From positions 1 to 6,056 of the forward strand of contig SKQI01000043.1 of assembly GCA_007119095.1 (NCBI GenBank): a stretch of DNA of 6,056 bases, given 5' to 3'. The position numbers and the translations under genes were made by a program. This DNA is from Wenzhouxiangella sp. GTDB lineage: Bacteria; Pseudomonadota; Gammaproteobacteria; Xanthomonadales; Wenzhouxiangellaceae. Shown here in pieces: positions 1 through 5,527 of this stretch; positions within the stretch are counted from its first letter, which is position 1, and each line of letters starts with the position of its first letter. The notes under the pieces were generated by a model, which saw only the letters and a program-made list of their open reading frames with translations, made no database searches and was not told where the DNA came from.

Positions 1-485
1 CGACCCTGATCGAAAACGGCCGCCTGGTCGGCTACATGCAAGACAAGCTCAATGCCCGCCTGATGGGCGTGGCCCCGACCGGCAACGGTCGTCGTGAGTC
101 GTTCGCCCACCTGCCGATGCCGCGAATGACCAATACCTACATGCTGCCCGGCGAGCACGACCCCGGCGAAATCATTGCCTCGGTGGACGACGGTATTTAC
201 GCGGTCAACTTCAACGGTGGCCAGGTCGACATCACCTCCGGCAAGTTCGTTTTTGCGGCCTCCGAAGCCTACCGGATCAAGAACGGCAAGCTAGGCGGCG
301 CGATCAAGGGTGCGACCCTGATCGGTAACGGACCTGACGTGCTGACCCGGGTTGGTATGGTTGGCAATGACCTCAAGCTCGACAGCGGCGTGGGCGTCTG
401 CGGCAAGGAAGGCCAGAGTGTGCCGGTGGGGGTCGGTCAGCCGACCCTGAGGATAGACGGGCTGACGGTAGGAGGAACGGCCTGA
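1..485 (+). CDS. tldD: Metalloprotease TldD, C-terminal part (5' end outside window)
   Basis: About 160 C-terminal residues of TldD are visible, read in frame from base 3. TldD is the catalytic subunit of the cytoplasmic TldD/TldE zinc protease, which acts in microcin B17 maturation, CcdA degradation and trimming of unfolded peptides. The visible part carries the family blocks GNGRRESFAHLPMPRMTNTY, GGQVDITSGKFVF and GVGVCGKEGQ, and ends in TVGGTA like E. coli TldD. The Cys codon at 399-401 lies 27 residues from the C-terminus, exactly where Cys454 sits in the 481-residue E. coli protein. That Cys is known to be the third zinc ligand beside the HExxxH histidines, which lie upstream of this window. 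The stop overlaps the pmbA start by one base (TGATG), so the two subunits are probably translationally coupled. I see no damage in the visible part. Confidence 0.97.
   Translation, partial: TLIENGRLVGYMQDKLNARLMGVAPTGNGRRESFAHLPMPRMTNTYMLPGEHDPGEIIASVDDGIYAVNFNGGQVDITSGKFVFAASEAYRIKNGKLGGAIKGATLIGNGPDVLTRVGMVGNDLKLDSGVGVCGKEGQSVPVGVGQPTLRIDGLTVGGTA
471..477 (+). promoter_or_regulatory. Ribosome binding site of pmbA inside the tldD 3' end
   Basis: GGAGGAA lies seven bases before the ATG at 485, within the last codons of tldD. It is a strong Shine-Dalgarno sequence at good spacing. It supports the 485 start and an independent or coupled initiation of pmbA at the TGATG junction. Confidence 0.85.
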
Positions 486-1834
486 TGGCGGATTTCCTGC
501 ACAACCCGGAGAGTGAAATCGACCGCCTGGAAACGCTGGCCCGGCGGGTTCTTGACCGGGCCCGCCAGGGTGGTGCCGACCAGGCCGAGGTGTCGCTGTC
601 GTCCAGCCTGGCCCGAGAAGCCGCGGTGCGCCTGGGTGAAGTCGACGTGCTGGAGGAAGCACGTGACCGGGGTATCCGGGTAACGGTTTTCAGCAAGCAG
701 TGCAGTGGCACCGCCTCAACCGGTGACCTGCGCGAGGCCACGGTGGATGAATGCGTCGATCGCGCCCTGGCGATCGCCCGCCACACCCAGTCGGACCCCG
801 CCGCCGGGCTGGCAGACGTGGAGCTCATGGCCAGTGAGGCGGTTGATCTGTCGCTTTGGCATCCAACGGATCTGGATATGAGTGATCTGCTGGCCCGCGC
901 TCGCGACATTGAGCAGGCTGGTCGCGATGCCGATGCCCGGATCAGTAACTCCGAAGGTGCCAGTGTCAGTACCGAGGCCTCGGTGTCTGTGTATGCCAAC
1001 AGCCACGGGTTTCTGGGCAGCAGTCGTGGCACGAGCTACTCGCAAAGCTGCGTGCTGATTGCCGCTGATGAAGGCGGTATGCAGCGTGATTACGACTGGG
1101 ATGCAAGACGTCGCTTCGAGGCGCTGGCCGACCCGGCCGAGACCGGGGCAGGGGCAGCCCGTCGCACGGTGCGTCGCCTGGGTGCTCAGCGCGTGCCGAC
1201 CGGCAAGGTGCCGGTCCTGTTTGCGCCGGAAGTTGCGCGCGGGCTGATCGGCCACCTGGTCAGCGCCGTGTCCGGGTCCAGCCTGTATCGCCGGGCCAGC
1301 TTTCTGCTCGATGCGGTTGGTGAGCAGGTATTGCCGAAGTGGATGTCGGTGGTGGAACGACCGCGTCTGCCCGGTGGGCCGGCATCCGGTTGGTATGACG
1401 GTGACGGGGTGGCCACCCGTGAATCGGCCCTGGTCGCCGACGGCGAGCTGCTCAGATACGTATTGAGCAATTACTCCGCTCGACGCCTGGGCTTGCAAAC
1501 CACTGCCAACGCCGGTGGCGTCCGAAATTTATCTGTGCTTGGTCCAGCGCGCGAGTTCGAAGCCCTGTTGCAGGATATGGGCACCGGGCTGGTGGTGACT
1601 GAGGTGATGGGGCAGGGCGTCAACCTGGTTACCGGTGACTACTCGCGCGGCGCGGCCGGCTTTTGGGTTGAAAACGGCCAAATCGTCTGGCCGGTGGAAG
1701 AAATCACCATCGCCGGTCATTTGCGAGAGATGCTGAAAAACGTGGTTGCGACGGGTACCGATATCGATACCCGCCGCAACATTCAGACCGGCTCACTGCT
1801 GATCGAGCAAATGATGGTTGCCGGTCAGCATTAG
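485..1834 (+). CDS. pmbA: Metalloprotease accessory subunit PmbA (TldE)
   Basis: This is the 449-residue partner of TldD; E. coli PmbA has about 450 residues, so it looks full length. In the known TldD/E heterodimer, TldE helps build the substrate channel but has no metal site of its own. In keeping with that, I find no HExxxH motif here; the family version GHLVSAVSGSSLYR occurs at residues 256-269. Other family blocks are HTQSDPAAGLAD (100-111), MGTGLVVTEVMGQGVN (365-380), TGDYSRGAAGFWVENG (383-398) and NIQTGSLLI (432-440). No signal peptide or membrane segment is visible, which fits a cytoplasmic protein. The start follows GGAGGAA and overlaps the tldD stop by one base, so the two genes form an operon. 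The gene ends 16 bp before the convergent YceI-family gene, with no convincing terminator between them. Confidence 0.97.
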   Translation: MADFLHNPESEIDRLETLARRVLDRARQGGADQAEVSLSSSLAREAAVRLGEVDVLEEARDRGIRVTVFSKQCSGTASTGDLREATVDECVDRALAIARHTQSDPAAGLADVELMASEAVDLSLWHPTDLDMSDLLARARDIEQAGRDADARISNSEGASVSTEASVSVYANSHGFLGSSRGTSYSQSCVLIAADEGGMQRDYDWDARRRFEALADPAETGAGAARRTVRRLGAQRVPTGKVPVLFAPEVARGLIGHLVSAVSGSSLYRRASFLLDAVGEQVLPKWMSVVERPRLPGGPASGWYDGDGVATRESALVADGELLRYVLSNYSARRLGLQTTANAGGVRNLSVLGPAREFEALLQDMGTGLVVTEVMGQGVNLVTGDYSRGAAGFWVENGQIVWPVEEITIAGHLREMLKNVVATGTDIDTRRNIQTGSLLIEQMMVAGQH

Positions 1835-1850
1835 CATCAAGGCGTTTTGA

Positions 1851-2465
1851 TCAGTCGTCGTCGCCGTTCTGAAGAATGCCTTCAACGTCGAGAATGATTT
1901 CAATGATTTCGGCCTCCGGGCCGAGATCATAATCAATGCCGAAGTCGGCCAGGGCGAACGTGGTGCGACCGGTGAACCCGCGTCGGTAGGTTCCCCATGG
2001 GTCGACGCCAGCGCCCACGTGTTCGACTTCGATATCCAACTCGCGGGTGTGGCCGAGCAGGGTGAACTCGCCGGTCATGTGATATCGCTCGCCTTCGATG
2101 TGGCGAAACGAAGTGCTGCGAAAGTGCGCTTCGGGAAATTCCTCGACGTGCAGAAAGTCCTCGTTGCGCAAATGGTTGTCGCGCCGCTCATGGTTGGAGT
2201 CGACACTGCCGGTCTGGATGGTGACTTCAACGCTGGAGTTTGATGGATCATTCGGGTCAAAGTGGAACTCGCCCTCGAACTCGTTGAAGCGGCCATACAG
2301 CCACGAAAAACCCAGGTGGGAGATTTTGAATTGGACAAAGGCGTGGGCGCCCCGGGTATCGATCAGGTAATGTTCGATACCGTTGGCGTCGACATCATGG
2401 TCGTGGGCCACGGCGAGCATGGATGCTGAGCCGATGGCAAAGGCAGTGAAGATCTGGCGAATCAT
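1851..2465 (-). CDS. YceI-family secreted lipocalin-like protein
   Basis: A 204-residue protein with a signal peptide (residues 1-20, cleavage expected after Ala-Val-Ala, leaving HDHDVD) followed by one YceI domain. Family landmarks resemble E. coli YceI closely: HAFVQFKISHLGFSWLYGRF (41-60), a TGSVDSNHERRDNHLRNEDFL-like block (85-105), FPEAHFRSTSF (110-120), TGEFTLLGHTREL (131-143), VDPWGTYRRGF (154-164) and DLGPEAEIIEIILDVEG (180-196). YceI proteins form a periplasmic beta-barrel that binds polyprenoid or amphiphilic ligands; in E. coli the protein is base- and osmotically inducible. The ligand and role here are not known. The mature N-terminus has several His and Asp residues and the C-terminus is acidic (NGDDD), both unlike E. 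coli YceI. The start is well supported by AAGGAG five bases upstream (2471-2476 on the plus strand). The gene stands alone, without the cytochrome b561 partner often found next to yceI. Confidence 0.93.
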   Translation of the reverse strand: MIRQIFTAFAIGSASMLAVAHDHDVDANGIEHYLIDTRGAHAFVQFKISHLGFSWLYGRFNEFEGEFHFDPNDPSNSSVEVTIQTGSVDSNHERRDNHLRNEDFLHVEEFPEAHFRSTSFRHIEGERYHMTGEFTLLGHTRELDIEVEHVGAGVDPWGTYRRGFTGRTTFALADFGIDYDLGPEAEIIEIILDVEGILQNGDDD

Positions 2466-2634
2466 GGGGTCTCCTTGAATAGATGATTTGAAACAGCCAG
2501 CGATTATGGTGCAGGGCGCACGGTTTTGACGTCAACGGACGATTCAGGCCAAGTTCAAGCAATTGGGGTATCTTGTGGAAACGCTTTGAACGGGCACGCT
2601 TCACTGCGCGCCAAACTTCCAGTCAGGTGACCTT
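2466..2634. promoter_or_regulatory. Divergent promoter region between the YceI and DUF2845-like genes
   Basis: This 169-bp gap separates two divergently transcribed genes for exported proteins, so it should hold a promoter for each. On the minus strand a CATAAT element (2503-2508) could be the -10 for the YceI gene, but no -35 lies at normal spacing; the nearest TTGACG on that strand (2530-2535) is 21 bases away. For the plus-strand gene I see only a weak TATCTT at 2569-2574. A perfect 10-bp palindrome sits at 2526-2535. No RNA gene or further coding sequence is evident. Confidence 0.5.
2526..2535. repeat. Perfect 10-bp palindrome TTGACGTCAA
   Basis: TTGACGTCAA reads the same on both strands and lies in the gap between two divergent genes, 61 bp from one start codon and 99 bp from the other. 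Its position suits an operator for a dimeric regulator. No regulator gene is present in the window, and a 10-bp palindrome can occur by chance. Confidence 0.4.
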
Positions 2635-3237
2635 ATGCCCCGCTTGCAAACGACCTCAAAAATTCTGGCCGCGGCGGTTCTGGCTGCGGCTGCGATGTTG
2701 ACGACGGTCGTGTCGGCGCAGGCGAGCACGATGTACTGTAATAGCCGCCTGGTCCAGGTCGGCGACCCGACCTGGCAGGTCGGTCGCGCTTGTCCACAAC
2801 CATTCTGGAGAGAAGATCGCGACGAACCGGCCGCCCGCACTCGGGACGGCCAGGTGCTGGGCTGGCATCGGGTCGAGATCTGGACGCTCAATTTTGGTGC
2901 TTCGCGCTTCATGCGCCAACTGGTATTCCGGGACGGCTACCTGTATCGCATTGATCAACTGGGTTACGGCGTGCGCTGGCAGCCGGGCAGCCGCCGCTGC
3001 AGTTGGAGAGAACTGGACCAGGCTGGCACCACCGCGGCTGAAGTTTTTGCCCACTGCGGAGAACCTGATTATCGCTACAACCTGTCACCCCTGGCCGGCT
3101 TCGGCGGCTACGCCGGCCCCTGGTCCGGCCACGGTCAGCGTGAGCGCTGGGTTTATGACTTCGCCGATGGGCGCCGCGTCCGCGAACTCGACTTCGTTAA
3201 TGGCCGGCTAGAGCGGATCCAGCGCGGACGGCATTGA
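2635..3237 (+). CDS. Secreted protein with two DUF2845-like repeats
   Basis: A 200-residue protein of unknown function. Residues 1-30 form a signal peptide: basic start, Ala/Leu/Val core, AQA cleavage site leaving STMYC. The mature part holds two related units. The first runs from C35 through GDPTWQVGRAC (43-53) to FMRQLVFRDGYLYRI (92-106). The second runs from C122 through GTTAAEVFAHCGEPD (131-145) to RVRELDFVNGRLERI (181-195). The two end segments match at 7 of 15 positions, and each unit starts with a Cys pair 18 or 19 residues apart. The pattern 'Cys - G(D/T) - V - Cys G x P - aromatic strand - F x x G x L x x I' recalls DUF2845 and, more loosely, the BamE/SmpA fold. I infer a periplasmic location with possible disulfides. 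The start is supported by AGGTGA four bases upstream (2625-2630). It ends 10 bp from the convergent dehydrogenase gene. Confidence 0.82.
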   Translation: MPRLQTTSKILAAAVLAAAAMLTTVVSAQASTMYCNSRLVQVGDPTWQVGRACPQPFWREDRDEPAARTRDGQVLGWHRVEIWTLNFGASRFMRQLVFRDGYLYRIDQLGYGVRWQPGSRRCSWRELDQAGTTAAEVFAHCGEPDYRYNLSPLAGFGGYAGPWSGHGQRERWVYDFADGRRVRELDFVNGRLERIQRGRH

Positions 3238-3247
3238 TATTCACAGC

Positions 3248-4057
3248 TCACTCCTGGCGGCGGAAGTCGCCGCTGCGCTTTCGGACCAGGGCGAAGGCGG
3301 TGCGGTAGGGGAGCTTGCGCGACAGCATGGCGATGAAGCGATTCAGGCGGCCTGGCACCAGCATCACGGGTGCTCCCGGTTTACCGAAGCGGTCCAGGCT
3401 GAATCGCACTACCTCGTCGGCTTTCATCCACATGTAGTCAGGCATTTTCGAGACGATGTCACGGGTGCCTACCACGTCGTGGAATTCCGAGTAGGTAAAG
3501 CCCGGGCACAGGGCCTGGATGCAGATGCCGCGATTGGCGTTTTCCATCGCCAGCGACTCGGAAAAAGAGATCATGAAAGACTTCACCGCCGCATAAAGCG
3601 TGTGTCCCGAGGAGCCCGGAACGATGCCGGCCAGCGAGGCGACGTTGATGATGCCGCCCGAGCCGGACTCCCGCATGCCCGGCAGCAGCCGATGTGACAG
3701 CTCGGCCACGGCCGTGACCATGACCTGGAGAAAGCGTGCCTGGTCGTCCCAATCGGTCTGGTGATAAACGCCGGCAATCGCGTAGCCGGCGTTGTTGACC
3801 AGCACGTTGACCGCGCGCTTGCTTTCGGCAATGGCCGCGCAGATCTGGCCCGGCGCCGCCGGGTCGGCCAGGTCCGCTGGTATCACCAGGCACTCGCAGC
3901 CATGCTCGCTGGCAAACTGTTCGGCCAGGCTATCCAGACGCTCGCGCCGACGAGCCGACAAGGCAAGATCATAGCCGGCAGCGGCCATCTGGCGAGCATA
4001 TTCGGCACCGATGCCGGCAGAGGCACCGGTGATGAGAGCAAGTGGTCGTTCTGCCAT
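3248..4057 (-). CDS. Short-chain dehydrogenase/reductase (classical SDR)
   Basis: A 269-residue NAD(P)-dependent oxidoreductase with a complete classical SDR core. The cofactor-binding TGASAGIG motif is at residues 10-17, an Asp of the ADL type at 62, NNAG at 88-91, the catalytic Ser in NVASLAG at 141, the YxxxK pair at Tyr155 and Lys159, and CPG at 184-186. Arg36-Arg38 after the second beta strand suggest a preference for NADP(H). The C-terminal part with FTYSEFHD and MPDYMWMKADEVV resembles the broad COG0300 (DltE-like) group, whose substrates are mostly unknown, so I give no substrate or symbol. No signal peptide is visible; the protein should be cytosolic. The ATG places TGxxxGIG at the normal distance from the N-terminus, although the Shine-Dalgarno sequence is weak. 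It is divergent from tpiA across 70 bp and appears to be a single-gene unit. Confidence 0.92.
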   Translation of the reverse strand: MAERPLALITGASAGIGAEYARQMAAAGYDLALSARRRERLDSLAEQFASEHGCECLVIPADLADPAAPGQICAAIAESKRAVNVLVNNAGYAIAGVYHQTDWDDQARFLQVMVTAVAELSHRLLPGMRESGSGGIINVASLAGIVPGSSGHTLYAAVKSFMISFSESLAMENANRGICIQALCPGFTYSEFHDVVGTRDIVSKMPDYMWMKADEVVRFSLDRFGKPGAPVMLVPGRLNRFIAMLSRKLPYRTAFALVRKRSGDFRRQE

Positions 4058-4068
4058 GGGCTTCGCTA

Positions 4069-4097
4069 TTGCTTGTGAGAGACCGGCATCTTATCCT
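4069..4097 (+). promoter_or_regulatory. Possible sigma-70 promoter of tpiA
   Basis: TTGCTT (4069-4074) and TATCCT (4092-4097) are separated by 17 bases in the 70-bp divergent gap and would start transcription near 4104, about 24 bases before the tpiA ATG. Each hexamer matches the consensus only partly (3 and 4 of 6), so this rests mainly on spacing and position. Confidence 0.4.
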
Positions 4098-4114
4098 ACT
4101 GCGCTGAATTGATT

Positions 4115-4126
4115 AGGGGTCGACCC
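4115..4126 (+). promoter_or_regulatory. tpiA ribosome binding site embedded in the palindrome GGGTCGACCC
   Basis: AGGGG (4115-4119) lies eight bases before the tpiA ATG at 4128 and is the best Shine-Dalgarno candidate. Three of its bases form the left arm of a perfect 10-bp palindrome, GGGTCGACCC (4117-4126), which ends one base before the start codon. It can fold as a three-pair stem with a TCGA loop or serve as a dimer binding site; either role is speculative. Confidence 0.5.
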
Positions 4127-4127
4127 A

Positions 4128-4880
4128 ATGCGCACCAAGCTGATAGCAGGCAACTGGAAGATGAATGGCAGCAAGCCGATGGTCCGCGAGCTGATCGCCG
4201 GCGTTTTGTCGCGGCTGGACGCGGGTCAGACCAGCGAGGTAATGGTATTGCCACCATACCCGTATATTCCGCTGGTCAATTCCCTGCTGGAAAACACGCC
4301 GGTGCTGCTGGGCGGTCAGGACTTAAGCCGTCACGACAGCGGTGCTTATACCGGTGAGGTGGCCGGGGCGATGCTGTCTGATATCGGCTGCAGCCACGTT
4401 TTGGTGGGGCATTCCGAGCGCCGCAGCCTGCACGGGGAAGACAACGTGCTCGTCGCGGCCAAATTCGCGGCTGCTCAGGCCGCCGGCCTGCAACCCATTT
4501 TGTGCGTTGGCGAAACCCTGGAGCAGCGCCAGGCAGGGCAGACCGACGAGGTGGTACGCGCACAGCTCGATGCGGTGCTGTCAGCCTGCGGTGTAGCTGC
4601 CTTTTCGCGGGCCATCGTGGCCTATGAACCCGTCTGGGCCATCGGCACCGGCCAGTCGGCTACGCCGGATCAGGCACAGGCGGTCCACGCCATGATAAGA
4701 GCGCACATTTCCAGGGAAGATGCTATACTAGGCGGCCGACTTCGGATCTTGTACGGTGGCAGCGTCAAGCCAGACAATGCCGTCGAGCTGCTTGAACGCG
4801 AAGATATCGACGGTGGCCTGATTGGAGGCGCATCGCTGTCAGCTGATGGTTTCATGGCCATTTATCAGGCGGCCGGATGA
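4128..4880 (+). CDS. tpiA: Triosephosphate isomerase
   Basis: A 250-residue TIM-barrel enzyme that interconverts glyceraldehyde 3-phosphate and dihydroxyacetone phosphate in glycolysis and gluconeogenesis; it is cytosolic and works as a dimer. All key elements are present: NWKMN with the catalytic Lys11 (residues 9-13), VGHSERR with the electrophilic His95 (93-99), AYEPVWAIGTG with the catalytic base Glu167 and flexible loop 6 (165-175), and the phosphate-binding YGGSVK (209-214) and IGGAS (232-236). The length is normal for the bacterial enzyme. The ATG gives the usual short N-terminus (MRTKLIAGNWKMNG) and has AGGGG eight bases upstream. secG follows after 23 bp on the same strand, a linkage common in proteobacteria, so at least partial co-transcription is likely. 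A possible internal promoter lies near its 3' end. Confidence 0.98.
   Translation: MRTKLIAGNWKMNGSKPMVRELIAGVLSRLDAGQTSEVMVLPPYPYIPLVNSLLENTPVLLGGQDLSRHDSGAYTGEVAGAMLSDIGCSHVLVGHSERRSLHGEDNVLVAAKFAAAQAAGLQPILCVGETLEQRQAGQTDEVVRAQLDAVLSACGVAAFSRAIVAYEPVWAIGTGQSATPDQAQAVHAMIRAHISREDAILGGRLRILYGGSVKPDNAVELLEREDIDGGLIGGASLSADGFMAIYQAAG
4721..4729 (+). promoter_or_regulatory. Possible extended -10 promoter inside tpiA
   Basis: TGCTATACT fits the extended -10 pattern TGnTATAAT with one mismatch in the hexamer. It lies in the coding region of tpiA, about 175 bases before the secG start, and could give secG, tRNA-Leu and the nuo genes their own transcription. No recognisable -35 hexamer is at 16-18 bases, which extended -10 promoters can tolerate. 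As it lies within codons, chance is a real alternative. Confidence 0.3.
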
Positions 4881-4903
4881 CAACTGAACCTGGTTTCAAT
4901 TAA

Positions 4904-5299
4904 ATGCTTTACACAGTTCTGATCGTATTTCATGTCGTACTGGCCGCTGGCCTGATTGCCATTGTGCTTGTCCAGCGTGGTCCGGGTGCGACCATGGGTG
5001 CGGCGTTCGGCGCCGGTGCTTCCGGCACGGTGTTCGGTGCGCGCGGTTCGGCCAGCTTTCTGACCCGCTTCACCAGCTGGCTGGGGGTTGCGTTCTTTGC
5101 AATCAGCTTGTCCATGGCGGTGATTGTTGCGCGCTCTCCGGGTGGTATTGAATCGCCAGACGACCTCGGCATTGCGGCCGGCTTGCAGCAAACAGCGCCG
5201 GCTGAGCCAGTCGAGGCAGAAGAAGAGTTCATCTTCCTGCCCGAGGAAGTCGAACAAGCAGAAGAAGAAGAGTTTGTCCCGGAGCCGCCCCTGGATTGA
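4904..5299 (+). CDS. secG: Protein translocase subunit SecG
   Basis: SecG is the small inner-membrane subunit of the SecYEG channel and aids SecA-driven protein export. The 131-residue product has the expected two membrane segments (about residues 3-22 and 53-75) joined by the diagnostic cytoplasmic loop LVQRGPGATMGAAFGAGASG (22-41) and TVFGARGS. After the second segment comes an extended tail; residues 101-131 contain 13 Glu and 1 Asp with no Lys or Arg. The E. coli protein has 110 residues and a much less acidic tail. A TAA codon directly precedes the ATG, so the start cannot be further upstream, and the 23 bases after tpiA contain no clear Shine-Dalgarno sequence. It is followed 38 bases later by tRNA-Leu, as in many gammaproteobacteria. 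Confidence 0.96.
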   Translation: MLYTVLIVFHVVLAAGLIAIVLVQRGPGATMGAAFGAGASGTVFGARGSASFLTRFTSWLGVAFFAISLSMAVIVARSPGGIESPDDLGIAAGLQQTAPAEPVEAEEEFIFLPEEVEQAEEEEFVPEPPLD

Positions 5300-5313
5300 T
5301 CCCTTCACGGGAT
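5299..5313 (+). other. Small hairpin at the secG stop codon
   Basis: ATCCC and GGGAT form a five-pair stem with a five-base loop, starting at the last base of the secG stop codon. There is no T-run after it, so I do not call it a terminator. It could help define the 3' end of secG mRNA when the tRNA is cut out, but this is only a guess from position. Confidence 0.3.
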
Positions 5314-5337
5314 TTGGGAGCAGCCCCTCTAAAATTT

Positions 5338-5422
5338 GCCGAAGTGGTGGAATTGGTAGACACGCTGTCTTGAGGGGGCAGTGGCGAAAGCCGTGCCGGT
5401 TCGAGTCCGGCCTTCGGCACCA
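5338..5422 (+). tRNA. tRNA-Leu, anticodon GAG
   Basis: An 85-base class II tRNA that folds fully by eye. The acceptor stem pairs GCCGAAG (5338-5344) with CTTCGGC (5412-5418), followed by discriminator A and an encoded CCA (5420-5422). The anticodon stem CTGTC/GGCAG (5365-5369, 5377-5381) encloses loop TTGAGGG with anticodon GAG at 5372-5374, which reads CUC and, by wobble, CUU. The long variable arm has GGC/GCC around a GAAA loop (5383-5392), as expected for leucine tRNAs. The T arm is GCCGG/CCGGC (5395-5399, 5407-5411) with loop TTCGAGT. The D arm includes the GGTAGA segment. The sequence closely resembles E. coli tRNA-Leu(GAG) (leuU), which is also located just after secG. No separate promoter is evident, so it is probably processed from a longer transcript. 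Confidence 0.98.
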
Positions 5423-5435
5423 TTTTGGAGGGTAA

Positions 5436-5493
5436 CGGGAAGCTGAAAAAGCGGCATCGGATGACTTTTTCAGCCCTGCCGAATGGTTTCCCG
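5436..5493 (+). other. Strong inverted repeat in the nuo leader
   Basis: GCTGAAAAAG (5442-5451) and CTTTTTCAGC (5465-5474) are perfectly complementary over ten bases with a 13-base loop. Immediately outside, CGGGAA (5436-5441) can pair with TTCCCG (5488-5493), giving a nested helix with a 13-base bulge on the 3' side. The structure lies between the tRNA-Leu 3' end and nuoA. The T-run is inside the stem and is followed by CAGC, so it is not a standard rho-independent terminator. It may be a tRNA trailer processing signal, an mRNA-stabilising hairpin, an attenuator, or a copy of a dispersed palindromic repeat. Confidence 0.65.
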
Positions 5494-5527
5494 ATCCGCC
5501 GTCGATTCGGAGACAAAACGAGCACTG

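Noticed and set aside
291..1498. Long open frames on the minus strand opposite tldD and pmbA
   Set aside because: They are antisense to two clearly conserved genes, rich in Arg, Pro, Ser and Ala as expected for GC-rich shadow frames, and resemble no family I know.
1..1834. A RiPP (microcin-like) biosynthetic locus, because TldD/E can process such peptides
   Set aside because: No precursor peptide, cyclodehydratase or transporter gene is in the window. tldD and pmbA are housekeeping genes in most gammaproteobacteria.
1835..1850. A bidirectional terminator between pmbA and the convergent YceI gene (TCAA...TTGA)
   Set aside because: Only four pairs form and there is no T-run of useful length; the 16-bp gap is too short for a convincing hairpin terminator.
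4865..5308. A 147-residue minus-strand open frame covering secG
   Set aside because: secG is unambiguous on the plus strand; the antisense frame has low-complexity Arg/Gly/Thr composition and no recognisable domain.
5330..5335. TAAAAT as a -10 promoter element for the tRNA
   Set aside because: It ends only two bases before the mature tRNA, so transcription would start inside the tRNA, and there is no -35 at normal spacing.
5427..5432. GGAGGG just after the tRNA, which looks like a strong Shine-Dalgarno sequence
   Set aside because: No ATG, GTG or TTG follows at a usable distance, and no open frame of interest begins there.
5483..5527. An upstream in-frame ATG that would extend NuoA by 15 residues (133 in total)
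   Set aside because: The added segment is polar and unlike NuoA N-termini, there is no ribosome site before it, and the ATG sits within the leader structure. The 5528 start gives the normal 118 residues.
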